This document shows, piece by piece, positions 31,700-42,511 of a DNA stretch of 64,000 nucleotides. The DNA is from Saitoella complicata NRRL Y-17804. Taxonomy: Eukaryota; Ascomycota; Saitoellomycetes; Saitoellales; Saitoellaceae. Where the stretch lies: NCBI RefSeq assembly GCF_001661265.1, contig NW_017567007.1, forward strand, positions 242,165-306,164. The letters run 5' to 3'. The position numbers were made by a program, and so were the translations under genes. How positions within the stretch are numbered: the stretch's first letter is position 1; each line of letters starts with the position of its first letter. The notes under the pieces were generated by a model that had not been told where the DNA came from, did not search any database, and saw only the letters and a list, made by a program, of their open reading frames with translations.

Positions 31700-32750
31700 A
31701 TGCCTTTCGCACAGGTATGTGTTCCAGCATTTCTGCGTTCCTATTGCTAACGAGCGGCGCACAGATTGTCATCGGCCCACCGGGCTCAGGAAAGACTACA
31801 TATTGCAATGGAATGCACCAATTCATGTCCGCAATTGGCCGCAAGTGCTCGGTCGTAAATCTCGACCCAGCAAATGATCATGTATCATATCCATGTGCTT
31901 TGGATGTGCAAGACCTGGTCACGCTGGACGACATCATGGAAGCAGAGAATTTGGGGCCAAATGGTGGGATTATCCATGCTCTGGACGTATTAGAGGAGAA
32001 CTGGGACTGGCTAGAAAACGGATTGAAGAAGCTAGGTGATGATTATGTCCTGCTGGATTGTCCAGGCCAAGTGGAGCTTTTCACACACGATGGGTCACTA
32101 CAGAGAATATTCCGGAAGGTCGAGAAGCTGGGGTACAGACTCGTGGTGGTACATCTTGTGGACGCACATTACTGTACGGATCCGGCCAAGTATATCTCGG
32201 TGTTGTTGTTGAGTTTGAGGAGTATGTTGGCGATGGATTTGCCGCATATCAACGTTCTGTCGAAGATTGATTTACTGGAGCGATATGGGAAGCTAGGTAT
32301 ATCTCTCCTCCCTCTTTTAGTTTGACACAACGTACTGACAAGGAGACAGCTTTTAATCTCGACTTCTACACCGAAGTCCAAGACCTCTCCTACCTCCTCC
32401 CCCTCCTCGAGGCCGACCCCCGCCTCGCAAAATACGCCTCCCTAAACACCGCAATAACCGAACTAATCGAATCCTTCTCCCTCGTCGCCTTCGAAACGCT
32501 CGCCGTAGAAGACAAGAAGTCAATGACGAAACTCCTTAACAACATTGATCGCGCAGGAGGGTACGCGTTCGGGAGTGCGGAGGGGGCTGGGGATGATGTC
32601 TGGGCTGTTGCGGTTAGGGGAGGGTGGGGGGAGGAGTATAATGTTAGGGATGTACAGGAGCGGTGGATTGATGAGAGAGAGAGTTACGATCGGGTAGAGA
32701 GGGAGCAGTGGAAGGAGGAGGGGCAGAATGCGCAGGCGCCGCCGCGGTAG
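31700..32750 (+). CDS. GPN2: GPN-loop GTPase 2
   Basis: Three exons (31700-31714, 31765-32296, 32350-32750) with 50- and 53-nt introns give 315 residues. The first exon codes only for MPFAQ. The P-loop GPPGSGKTTYC follows directly. The family-defining Gly-Pro-Asn insertion is at residues 69-71 (NLGPNGGI). DCPGQVELFTH and the guanine-specificity motif LSKIDLL are also present. GPN GTPases act in assembly and nuclear import of RNA polymerases II and III. The Pol III subunit RPC5 is encoded elsewhere in this window. Length agrees with human GPN2 (310). Confidence 0.95.
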
Positions 32751-33165
32751 CGTTGCCGTTCATCATGCGACGAACAGAGAGACAGACAGACATAAGAAAA
32801 GATAGTAGGGTACCCCAATGGTCAGCATCGACTGTTCGTTGCGGAGAAGGTTTCCTCGCCAGCCCTCGCTCGCGCGCAAAGGGACGCTGCTCCATTGCAA
32901 CCTCCAACTGCCGCATGCAGACCCGTGCCTGAAGCCGCGACCAACACAAAGACAGGGAGCTCGCAGCACGCTTGAACCCCCGAGAGCGTCCCTTCCCATT
33001 CAACCCTCTGGACAACAAGCAATTGCAGTCTTCGAACGCTTGTTTTCTTGGATAACACGTAACGTCTGTCGGTACTCTCCTTCTATCTCTCCTGGTTCTT
33101 CGGTTATACGAGATATCGGCACGCATATATCTCAGCGAGTTCAGTCTATAACATTCAATCGCAAT
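32751..33165. other. Ras 5' flank
   Basis: About 415 bp between the GPN2 stop and the Ras ATG, same strand. The last 120 bp are pyrimidine-rich (CTCTCCTTCTATCTCTCCTGG), typical of a fungal 5' leader. No gene and no TATA box. Confidence 0.4.
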
Positions 33166-34204
33166 GTCAAAGGTACGCACTACCTTCCTCTCGTCGCTCG
33201 CTCCCTCTATCGCACTGCGCTGGGTCTTTTTCTCGCTCGGCCCCTTTATCTCTCCAGGAGCCATTGCCGAGCTCGATGAGCCCTTGTTCACCCAGCGCAG
33301 TCGCCAAAGCGACGCAGAAGGTGTTTGTAAGCCGTAAGGGGGGTACTGACATGTGCATACACAGGCAGCATTCCTCCGCGAATACAAGTTGGTGGTGGTC
33401 GGTGGTGGAGGTGTCGGTAAATCCGCCCTGACAATTCAGTTAATTCAGAGTCATTTCGTGGATGAGTATGATCCTACGATCGAAGGTGAGTTCCGTGTGA
33501 TTTGCGTCGGTGGTGAAGCGGGTGAAGTGTGCGTCGCGGGAGGGCAGGTGTGGAGGATGGGATGAATGCGCTTTGCAACGCACGCTTCACCTCACAACCG
33601 GTGCATTAAGTTGGTTTGAGCCGGAGCTGACCCTTGATGGCACAGATTCCTACCGCAAACAATGTCTCATCGACGACGAAGTCGCCCTCCTCGACGTCCT
33701 CGACACAGCCGGCCAAGAAGAATACTCCGCCATGCGCGAACAATACATGCGTACCGGCGAAGGCTTTCTCCTCGTCTACTCCATCACCTCCCGCTCCTCT
33801 TTCGAAGAAATCCAAACTTTCCAGCAACAGATTCTGAGGGTAAAGGATAAGGATTATTTCCCGGTAATTGTGGTGGGGAACAAATGTGATTTGGAGGCGG
33901 AGAGGCAGGTGTCGCAGGCTGGTACGCTTCCTCTACTCTTCGTATTTTTGCGTACAGGGACTGATTGGGAAATACAGAGGGCAAGGAGCTCGCACGTCAG
34001 TTCAACTGCCGTTTCATTGAGACGTCGGCAAAACAACGCATCAACGTCGACGAAGCGTTCTATAACCTCGTGCGCGAGATCAGGCGGTACAACAAGGATC
34101 AGAGTGGTGCGAAGAACGGGGTTGCGAGTGGTGGAAGGATGGATATGGATGAGGGAAGAAGTGCGGGTTCGGCGGGGTGTTGTGGGGGGTGTATCATTCT
34201 CTGA
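33166..34204 (+). CDS. Ras small GTPase (Ras1/RasA type)
   Basis: Four exons (33166-33174, 33365-33485, 33646-33921, 33978-34204) give 210 residues. The first exon holds only MSK, and the first two introns are 190 and 160 nt, much longer than others in the window. All G-box motifs are present: GGGGVGKS, the switch I effector loop [28 protein letters not shown] and ETSAKQ. The C-terminus is [13 protein letters not shown] is a prenylation box and the upstream CC can be palmitoylated, giving plasma-membrane anchoring. The final leucine favours geranylgeranylation over farnesylation by known enzyme preferences. Ras1 orthologues control growth polarity and morphogenesis through cAMP and MAPK branches. 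Confidence 0.96.
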
Positions 34205-34598
34205 GCTGTGTGAGAAAGGTTTGGGATTGGCGGTGCTATGCGGCATGTTGCGAGTGACGTGCGAGTAAGTTATGGAAGGCAGGGTGGGGAAGTGCGATAT
34301 GTATGGGATAAATCGCGAGCTGAGTTGTCAAAAGGGGTTGGCTACAGACACGTTGGCCTCTACAGCTATCTTTTTCTTTTTTTACATATGTTGTCGTTGT
34401 TCGCGATCGTTTATGTTGGGTCTTTCCGATTATCTTTTTCTATTGGGTCTGTCTTGTCTGTCTATTGGGTACGTTGCTATTGAATTGGCACGGTAGCCTT
34501 TTGAACTTATTTCTTAAGCTTTGGTTTCTAATAATACCATCTACTACATCTGAAGCTGGCCGTGGTAGTCTGGTCCGTTGGATTGTCTCCTTCCGTTT

Positions 34599-34676
34599 GA
34601 TATCGATATCAACGTATGCCCCGACCGCGGGATAACATATGAGGAGGGAAAGCCAAGCCGGAGAAGCTCAGCATAC
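34599..34676 (+). repeat. Imperfect direct repeat, copy A
   Basis: Begins GATATCGATATCAACGT and ends AAGCTCAGCATA. The second copy starts at 34759. The ends are conserved and the middle is diverged. Confidence 0.4.
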
Positions 34677-34758
34677 AAGTCAGATGCATGTCAACCATAC
34701 AGGCCTGTCACCTCTGATCACTGTCTCCAGATAGTTCACTCGTCATCCGAATCCTGTC

Positions 34759-34830
34759 GATATCGGTATCGACATCCACCGGATAGCGATAGACGACGTC
34801 AACGAAGGAAGGCCCAGCCGACTCAGCATA
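34759..34830 (+). repeat. Imperfect direct repeat, copy B
   Basis: Begins GATATCGGTATCGACAT and ends CCGACTCAGCATA. It aligns with copy A at 34599-34676, with a few small gaps. Confidence 0.4.
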
Positions 34831-34950
34831 ACGACGGATGTAAACAGTCCATTATTTCTTCCTTTCAAGACCCTCCGAGGTCCGTCGTACGCTCCGGCGT
34901 CCGCTCCGAAGCCATTCGTTGCTAAAGTTAGCGCTACATCGCTTCATGTT

Positions 34951-34977
34951 CCCCAGTGCGGAAGTGCTGCGGTGGGG
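34951..34977. promoter_or_regulatory. Paired CreA/Mig1-type consensus sites
   Basis: CTGGGG on the minus strand at 34951-34956 and GTGGGG on the plus strand at 34972-34977. Both fit SYGGRG. Two close sites are what CreA usually needs, and xlnR-type genes are known CreA targets in Aspergillus. Occupancy is inferred. Confidence 0.35.
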
Positions 34978-35298
34978 AGTTTTCGCCGGTTCGGAGTCTG
35001 CAGCGCTGCACGTCGCGCATTCAATCAGGAAAAGAGAGCATACAGTACAGCCTGGGCAGCATTCTTTGGCTTGACAGTTCTGGTGGGTGGCAGTTGTTGA
35101 GATCGAGCATTTAGTGTTTGCTTTCGAAAAAGCCGTCGAGGCGCTCTCAGCTGCGCCTTGCGCTTCTCTCCCAGTCGGCGACGTCAGGTGCTGTCGTGCT
35201 GTCGCATCGCACCTGTACCGCGCCGCTGAACGTCGTTAAGGACCAAGCTGGTCATCGTATTTGCCTTGGTAACAACATCGCATTGTGATCCGGCCACA

Positions 35299-38065
35299 AT
35301 GATGCCCTCCACCACTTCTTCGGCCCTTTCCAACTCCCAACAGCCTCCAGTTCACGGCCCACCCCGCCCCATCAGCAACGACGACAGCTCCTCCACCCCG
35401 CAAGGCGAAAAACGCAAACGCGTCTCCCGAGCCTGCGATCAATGCAACATCCTCCGTACTCGCTGCGGAGGCGGATGTCCATGTGAAAGGTGTTTAGGTA
35501 AGCTTTCTGATGTTTCATTACGGGTATGAGCGTTTAGGCTAATTATACGTACGTGCAGAAACGGGGACGTTGTGTGAGTATACCCGGATTCCGAAGAAGA
35601 GGGGAGTTGCGAAGGGTACGACGACGAGGACGCCGCAGCCGCAGCCGCAGTCGTCGGGTATGTCGCAGCCCGGAGGATCCGGACCTTCCACGGGAAGTCC
35701 CTCATATCATGACGGCGGACCCGGATTACATCGACAAGCAGCACAACTCCGTCCCGATGTAGGGAGACAACAGCACTCCGCTTACTCCAATGTATCCTAC
35801 AAAACGGAGAGTCCGCAACAGGTACAGAGGGATTTGCAGGGCAGTCGGACATCAAGCATTACGTCGCATCAGCCGGTGAGTGGGAATGCTAGTGTGTCGA
35901 GTCCTGATACGCATGGTCATTATGGCCAGTATCAGCATCAACACCACCAGCAACATCCACAGCAGCATCAGCAGCAGGCGCAAGGGTATACGACGGGTGT
36001 GCATACCCCGTACGGCAGCTCGGGCACGTTCCCAACCTTGACCTCGGCGGCACCGAGTGGAATGACCCCGCTCCAGACAGAATACACCCCGCCCGTATCA
36101 GACATGCGAACGCAGATATCACAACAACCTTACAGTAATGACGCTATGAACGATACGTTTTCGTCAGGGGTTTATCTACCGATCGCACAGCCGCAGATTG
36201 CGCAACAGCCATTGTTACCCGCTGCACCCATGCAACAGGCTAGTATGGGACCTGTTGGTGGGTCGTATGGTGGAGGAGGGATGGGACATACTCAGGGTGG
36301 GAGTGTGGGCGGGTATGGTGGGTACGGGTATGAACAGCAAGCCGTGCAGCGAGTTCAGCCTGGGCTTGGACCTGGACCGGGTGCTACGACCACATCGCAT
36401 TCCTTTAGTCCTGGAGGTTCATTCGGCGGGATCTTTTCGGGCCCCGGAACGATCGCGAATACCCCCGCCCCTGCTCCTGCACCTCTCCCTCTGGGCATTC
36501 CTACGAGTCAGGCACCAACGCATACCTCCTTCCCCGGTGTAGGCGTTGTAGCGGGTATGGGTACCAGTCCATTCCCCCGTCTACCGCATCCCGGGAACAG
36601 AACGCATGTTCCACCGACGTGCAAATATCCGATCCTACACCCCCTACTTCCAGCGCTTGCGCCGATTATCGGAGCGGATGTTGCTGCAAGTCTGTTGGAG
36701 ACGTATTTCGATAATTCGCCGTTGGTTTTGGGATATTGTATCAGGCGCAGTTCGATCCTCGACAAAACAAATCCGAGGAAGACGACGAAGGCGTTGGTGT
36801 ATGCTATGTTGTGCGTTGCGTCACATCATGCTGAGCATACTGCCTTGAGCTCGAGTCCAGTGACGAGGAACCGCGTCGTGCATCGGTTGTTTGAACTGTG
36901 TCTTGAGGAGTTGAAGCCGTTGAGGCATGAGAGTGGGGGGGTGTTGGACGACGTTATTACGTATATCCAGCTTGGAACTATTATCAGTGCGAGTGAGTTC
37001 AAAGGGGTTAGTTTGAGGTGGTGGAATGCTGCGTGGACCTTGGCGAGGGAGTTGAATCTGAACCGCGAGTCTGGGTTCTCCGAAGGGGACGAGGAGCCTA
37101 ACCAGGAAGGCGATGCTCTGGAAAACTTCACCGAGGAAGAACGTGAGGAACGAAGACGGACGTGGTGGATCTTGTTTGCGGTTGACAGGCATTTAGCGTT
37201 GTGCTATCACCGGCCTCTCATGCTCGGCGAATGGGAATGCGAAAAGTTGAGGTGGCCGATCGATGATGTCGTATGGGAAGCTGATGTTGACTTGGTGGAG
37301 AATGGAGGCCCTAAGGGTAGCGGGGTTTTCTTTGAGGTGAGAGGAAGGGGGGTGTTCGAGTTCTTTTTGCCGTTGATGTGTATCTTGGGGGAGATTGTTC
37401 ATTTGCACAATGCGATGCAACACCCGACGCTCGCACCGTCCGTACAAGCTCAGCAGGATATGAAGGCGGTCATTTCAGCGCATCTGGAAGGGTACAGGAT
37501 CAGCTTGGGGAACTTTGTTCCGGCCGACGGGATGGATGAGGGTCCCTTTAGGGCTTATGCTGAGCAGATCATGCATACGCTGCATATTCTTCTATCAGGC
37601 AAATGGGACGCGCTCGAAATGCTCGACGATATTGATGGGTGGATCACGAGCCCGGAGTTCTTGGATGCTACGGCGCATGCTGTACAAGCTGCTGAAGCCG
37701 TGGGGCGGATCCTCGTTGCTGATCCGTCAATCTCGTACTTGCCATTCTTCTCTGGGATTTACTTGTTGCAGGGATCCTTCCTGCTCCTCCTCATCCTCGA
37801 TCAGCTCCCTGACCCGGACCAGTCTGTCATTTCGGCCTGCGAAGGTCTTGTCCGTGCACACGAAAGTGCTATTTGTACGCTCGACACTGCGTACCAGCGT
37901 AACTTCAGGAGGATCATGAGCGGCACGATCAGTATCGTCAAGAAAAAGAGAGGTGGGGTGGTTGATGAGCGCGCAGAGGATGCTAATCGCGCAAAGGTCA
38001 GAGAGGTGTTGGGGTTGTATAGGTGGACCAAGGAGGGTAGGGGTTTGGTTGTCAGTCAAGTATGA
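35299..38065 (+). CDS. xlnR: Zn2Cys6 transcription activator, XlnR/Xyr1 orthologue
   Basis: Exons 35299-35497 and 35559-38065 with a 61-nt intron give 901 residues. The binuclear zinc cluster is C46-C49-C56-C62-C65-C72; the intron splits it between the fifth and sixth cysteines. It is preceded by [13 protein letters not shown] and followed by YTRIPKKRG, as in XlnR. A Gln/His tract lies near residues 190-212. The middle homology region has [31 protein letters not shown] and [19 protein letters not shown]. Further C-terminal blocks are [18 protein letters not shown] and REVLGLYRW. This order matches XlnR/Xyr1 to its end. XlnR activates xylanase, cellulase and pentose-pathway genes on xylose; the exact regulon varies by lineage. 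Confidence 0.92.
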
Positions 38066-38967
38066 GAGCGGCAATGGAATTTTGGATGGGAAGGGAGCAT
38101 ACGCGTAAAAAAGAAATTGGTGTAAGCGTACGGTATCAACAATCATTATAGGGAAATAATTCAGTATTGCTAATCATGACATCCGCATCACATTAAGCTT
38201 CATCTCGTTCCTTCATCTTGGTATGTAGTTACCGCGTATAACAACAAAGACATCAAAGGACTCGAAAGCCCAGGTCAAGCCGTAAAAAAGGTATCCCGTA
38301 TTTGTGCTCTACTCTCATCGTGAACCGATATCCTACACACCGTCTACCCTGACCGAAGTCGAGGTAGTGGAAAAGGTACCGACAAAAAACGAGAGCGTGG
38401 GATGGACGAGACTAATGGTTGCAGTGCCAACTTCCAGGATATTACACTCCGTAAAATGTGCCACTGCACCCTCAAGTGTCGTCCAACTGTAAAGAAGTAT
38501 GTGCCAACTGCAATTGGTTGTTGAGTTGCAGTCAGTCATTTACGAGGGAGTTGTCCGGGTTTTAAGGGCCGGTCGCGCTGTGGCTCAGCAGCATGCGCCA
38601 CGACGTACTCCAACTCCATCGTCGTTGCACTTGGTTAAAGTAGCAGACCAGGTCTCTGGAAAGCCCATGGTCGTGAGCTGGATGTTTCTTCGTCACTTCA
38701 ACTATGCTCCGCCCGGTGAAGTGAATTCACATCGTTCGTATTCAAATGTAGCTCAAAGTATGAGAAAAGACTGTCTGTGCTATGCAATAACATAACCAAA
38801 ACCTGCCCCTGGAATTCCTCGCATATCCTCCTTCTCCATCGGAAGGGTATCCAAATAACTCTTCAAGTAAACGCCAAAGACCAGCGGAGGCGCGTGTGCC
38901 AAGTTTCCTCCGTGTAATAAGAAACTCCGATCCAAAATGATGATGCGCCGTGGGTGACCATGTAGTC
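38066..38967. other. Intergenic between convergent genes
   Basis: A 900-bp gap between the 3' ends of xlnR (plus) and the disordered unknown gene (minus). Open frames are short and mutually overlapping. I see no gene, RNA or mobile element. Confidence 0.45.
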
Positions 38968-40542
38968 CTACTCCTCGGAGAGTCGTTGTCCGTGACGTCC
39001 CCATTTGACGCCCTCATGTCCGTTCCTCACCCTGTCCGCCGGCAAATCACTCGCCTGACCTTGCTGCATCTGTCTCACGACCCTCGGTTTCCTCCTTGCC
39101 CATCCGCTCCAGTAATCTTCGCCATCCACATCCGTCGTCATGACACTCGCAGCGGACGACGAAGTCTCGGAGGTCGTGATTGTACCCCCCGAGTGATCCA
39201 AACCCAGAAGACCAGACGTAGACGTAACACCACTCGCACCCTCACACCGTTCAACCCAACCTAAAAGACTGATACTGGTACGCGACCTAGGCATCCCACG
39301 TGCCACCTTCGGCATCTTAAACGGCGTGACGGTAATTGTCTCGCTACCACCATGCCCATTCCCGAGCGTGTTCCCCCTCGGCAATGCACGCGCCTCGACC
39401 CAAACGCCGGAGTTGGTGAAGGGCGAGGTTGAGGTTGAGGGTGGGAGAGTACTCGTCCGGACCGGGAGGGATCTAACGGATGTGATGGATGCGATGGAGG
39501 AGGCTGTTTCGACGCGGTCGGTGGTGGTGATGGGAGAGGTGGAGACGGTGGGTGGAAGGGGTTTGATGATGGGTTCGCTGTCGTGGCGGATGAAGGGGAA
39601 GGTTTGGGTGTAGCGGGCACCGCTGGGGTGACGTTCGTAGGTTGATGTGCTCCCTTTCATAGTCGTGCGTGACTTCCTAATCGCCTCCACAAAGTTGGAG
39701 CTTCGCGGAGAGAAACCGGTTGTAATAGTAGGAGTACGGGCAACGAATGGTGACGACGTGACGACGTCGATGAAGGGCAACTCCTGCACAACATTCTCCT
39801 CTTCCTCATTTTCCTCGTTCTCCGTTGCTTCTTGGACAAACAACGACAACCGACGTGCATACTCCGTCAAGATATCCCGCGAGATGAGACTCGCCCTCTT
39901 CAACCTCTTCCCTTCATCCTCTTGGTCCTCCCTTCCGTGTTCCATGTCCATTTCAGTAGGAGAAGTCCACGCTTCAACATGCTCAACCCCATGCTCCGGA
40001 CTCGCAATCATACTCCTCGCCCTATGCAACCTCTTCCCACCCTCAACGCCCTCAACATCGAGGTTCTGCAACCCGACATTCTCACCAATCCACAACTCAG
40101 GAAAATCGATACCATCAATGTGGGAATCGACGGGACTGTCCTCCACGGAATCGACCCAAGCTTCAACGGTCTCTGCACCCCTTAGGACCGAGAGACGGGA
40201 ATCTGTGCGGCGGAGAACTGGGAGGTGTGCGAACGTCGCTGCAGTGGGTGTAGTTGGGTCCACCCATTGTGGTCCACTTTCAGCTTGTAGGTGGGTGCGT
40301 GGGACGCTGTCTAGAATCGAGGTGGAACTATGCTGGGGTTGAATGATGAAGAAGGGCTCGGCTTGTAGACACAAGTTCGCGGGAACGGAAACGGACGAGA
40401 CGTTCTTGCTGCTGGCTGGGTAGCGAAGTGGTGAGGTTTGTCCAAAGAGGAGGGATGTTGGACGCGTTGTGCGGCGTTGTGCGTAGGTTGGTGAAGGTAA
40501 CATAGATATCGTTGATGGTGTCGAGAGAGGTGATGATGACAT
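38968..40542 (-). CDS. Unknown Ser/Thr-rich disordered protein
   Basis: Not recognised. An intronless ATG-initiated frame of 524 residues. It is rich in Ser, Thr and Pro throughout, without membrane segments. Two stretches look more ordered: ISRDILTEYARRLSLFVQE followed by an acidic run (ATENEENEEEE), and RGMPRSRTSISLLGWVER. RVETASSIASITSVRS and several R-x-x-S sites would suit AGC-kinase phosphorylation. Codon use and the absence of stops over 1.5 kb favour a real gene over chance. It could be a regulatory or cytoskeletal adaptor, but no function is supported. The 3' end converges on xlnR. Confidence 0.65.
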   Translation of the reverse strand: MSSSPLSTPSTISMLPSPTYAQRRTTRPTSLLFGQTSPLRYPASSKNVSSVSVPANLCLQAEPFFIIQPQHSSTSILDSVPRTHLQAESGPQWVDPTTPTAATFAHLPVLRRTDSRLSVLRGAETVEAWVDSVEDSPVDSHIDGIDFPELWIGENVGLQNLDVEGVEGGKRLHRARSMIASPEHGVEHVEAWTSPTEMDMEHGREDQEDEGKRLKRASLISRDILTEYARRLSLFVQEATENEENEEEENVVQELPFIDVVTSSPFVARTPTITTGFSPRSSNFVEAIRKSRTTMKGSTSTYERHPSGARYTQTFPFIRHDSEPIIKPLPPTVSTSPITTTDRVETASSIASITSVRSLPVRTSTLPPSTSTSPFTNSGVWVEARALPRGNTLGNGHGGSETITVTPFKMPKVARGMPRSRTSISLLGWVERCEGASGVTSTSGLLGLDHSGGTITTSETSSSAASVMTTDVDGEDYWSGWARRKPRVVRQMQQGQASDLPADRVRNGHEGVKWGRHGQRLSEE

Positions 40543-41203
40543 TCCTCAAGATTCTTCTCTTCTCCCAAGATCCAGATGCCCTTCCGTCTCCTTATGACAG
40601 GAGACAATAACGAAGACTGCCAGCAAACTGACAGGTTAACCGCGGTAAGTCAAGGAATGACCGTCACGGTGCCGTCGTCGTTCAACACGAAACAACCCCG
40701 AGCCGTCTCGTGACAGTAAACAGTAGGGTTACTCTCCCTGAAATAAGCCGATAGCGATACCGGGGTCTGTCGCGACTCAACGTAATCTCCAAATCGTTGC
40801 TATGCCGAAATGAACTGCGGAATGCTCTATATTACGATCAGGAATTCGAAACGACAGCCGAAGCTGAGGGGACCCAGGGAGATTTTGTATCGCGCCCATC
40901 AGTCCGTAACGGAGGATTTTTTGCAAATCAAGCTGGACTTGGTGACTTCACGATCGCAAGACAACGTGCTCCACTCCAACGTGCACCGCGGCCGGCGCCG
41001 TTTTGCAAGCATTGGACCCCGGCTGAGACAGCTCCATTACATCGGAGATTCTGGATCCTGGATCCAGTCCGGGCCTTATCGAGAGTTCCAGACCCGATCT
41101 TTCTGCGGAATTGGGACTATGTACGCAGGCGGACCTTGGGGGCGGCTTTTAACCGACCACCGCAACGAGTCAAGACTCCACCGCGCAGAGGGCTGAGGCT
41201 GAG

Positions 41204-41225
41204 GTTGACATCGATAGCTTCCACC
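41204..41225 (+). repeat. 22-bp perfect direct repeat, copy 1
   Basis: GTTGACATCGATAGC followed by TTCCACC; repeated exactly at 41349-41370, 145 bp downstream. Confidence 0.6.
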
Positions 41226-41348
41226 AGCACCCGTAAAACCTGTAGTGCATTAATTTGATCGACGACATACTCGATCAGTGGGAGTTGCTGGACGGGCCAT
41301 GCCCTTGAGCTCCGGCAGTTCATTTACCCAGCCGACAAGTCTAGCAAC

Positions 41349-41370
41349 GTTGACATCGATAGCTTCCACC
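41349..41370 (+). repeat. 22-bp perfect direct repeat, copy 2
   Basis: Exact copy of 41204-41225. The flanks differ on both sides. Confidence 0.6.
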
Positions 41371-41645
41371 TGAATTCGAACCCAATGCGCGCCCCAGACA
41401 ACGAAGTGCTTCCAAGAACACCACCGTTGAAGCTCTAAGACATCGGATCTTACGGCAGGTATGACACCGGATGAGGGAGATATGACACCGGGTTTCTTTT
41501 CTGTTGATGCTCATGCTGGTGCCGAGTTTGCCGACATAATGACCATACGTTTAGGGTGAGTATCGAGTTTGGATTCCTCAATATGAGATAGAACAGATAA
41601 CGCCAAGAAACTATCAAGGTCTGCTTCCATTCACATATCCCATCA

Positions 41646-42511
41646 TCATTGAAACTCCCCAAAATCGTCATCAAACCCCAGATCCACCGCACTATCCTTC
41701 ACCTCAATCTCCGGCTCCTCCCTCACTTGCCTTGCAATAGGCGGCAGTGGTAACAAATCAGACCCATTCTGTGCCTTCTGTGCTCGAACCTGGTCCGCAC
41801 TAGGTGGTGGTGGGAGGAACGGAATAGCTCCAGTACTACCGGACGAACCGGATGGAGACGGTTTCGAAGGCCGTGATCGCCGTCCTTTGTCACCGATGGA
41901 GATGTTGATGGTTTGTCCTTCTTTGAGGGAGTAGTCTTTTGGTGGAGGTGGTGGTACATCCTTCTTCGCCGCTGAAGCTGACGGGGTTGAAGTAACTGGT
42001 TTGGAATGCTGTACAACAGACTATCAGCATCCTGTAATTGAACGGATGAAACAAGTCAGTCGGACCCTTGCGAAATCCTGTAACGCAACGTTGAAATCAA
42101 ACGCTTCGCTCCTCTCACTGAACCCCAGCCCAAGCCACGCCCTCCTCCCTGCATCCTCAACAGTAACCACGAAATACCTACTTGAATCCAAGACCTGCTC
42201 TACACTATGCGGACCGGTGTATGGACATGCCGCGAACAACTCTCCGGTATTCGGATCTTCCAACAACACCACACAGGTAGGTGGACCGGATGAGGATGAT
42301 GGTGTACGCTCGATGACGCGGAGACGACCGGACCAGAGGAAGGAGCGGGGTGCGTCCCAGTCGGAGGCTTTGTGGCCTTTTGAGGATTGGCGGGGTGGGA
42401 TGCGGTAGACGGAGACCTGTGCGATGTTATTAGCTCAGCTGCGATAGGAGGCGAACAGCACCACACCTCTTTGGCTATGAAGAGGACGGATTCGTACGAG
42501 TCTTCTGCCAT
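41646..42511 (-). CDS. NECAP family endocytosis adaptor
   Basis: Three exons (42511-42467, 42416-42066, 42008-41646) with 50- and 57-nt introns give 252 residues. The N-terminal PH-like NECAP domain is clear: [62 protein letters not shown] and [20 protein letters not shown]. The C-terminal ~115 residues are Pro/Ser-rich with [20 protein letters not shown], a block conserved in NECAP proteins. They end in DDFGEFQ, an acidic-aromatic tail suited to clathrin-adaptor ear binding. NECAPs regulate the AP-2 complex at clathrin-coated pits. The second donor (GTCCGA) is weak, so that boundary is less sure. Confidence 0.9.

Larger units (their letters stand above)
34205..35298. other. 1.1-kb 5' region of the xlnR-type gene
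   Basis: No coding region supported. It holds an imperfect 70-80-bp direct repeat (34599-34676 and 34759-34830) and two SYGGRG hexamers in opposite orientation (34951-34956 and 34972-34977) that match the CreA/Mig1 consensus. It should include the promoter and leader of the downstream regulator and the 3' UTR of Ras. Confidence 0.5.
40543..41645. other. 1.1-kb gene-free stretch with short repeats
   Basis: Between the unknown gene's 5' end and the NECAP 3' end. It holds a perfect 22-bp direct repeat (41204-41225 and 41349-41370) and a repeated TATGACACCGG (41459 and 41480). Two overlapping plus-strand frames at 40797-41258 have no family resemblance. It may be a decayed insertion, but no transposon feature is recognisable. 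Confidence 0.4.

Noticed and set aside
35537-35542. GGCTAA inside the xlnR intron as an XlnR autoregulatory site
   Set aside because: It coincides with the CTAAT branch point expected at this distance from the acceptor, so splicing explains it.
40797-41258. Two overlapping plus-strand frames of 130-150 codons
   Set aside because: They overlap each other in different frames and show no motif; the region also holds short repeats and looks non-coding.
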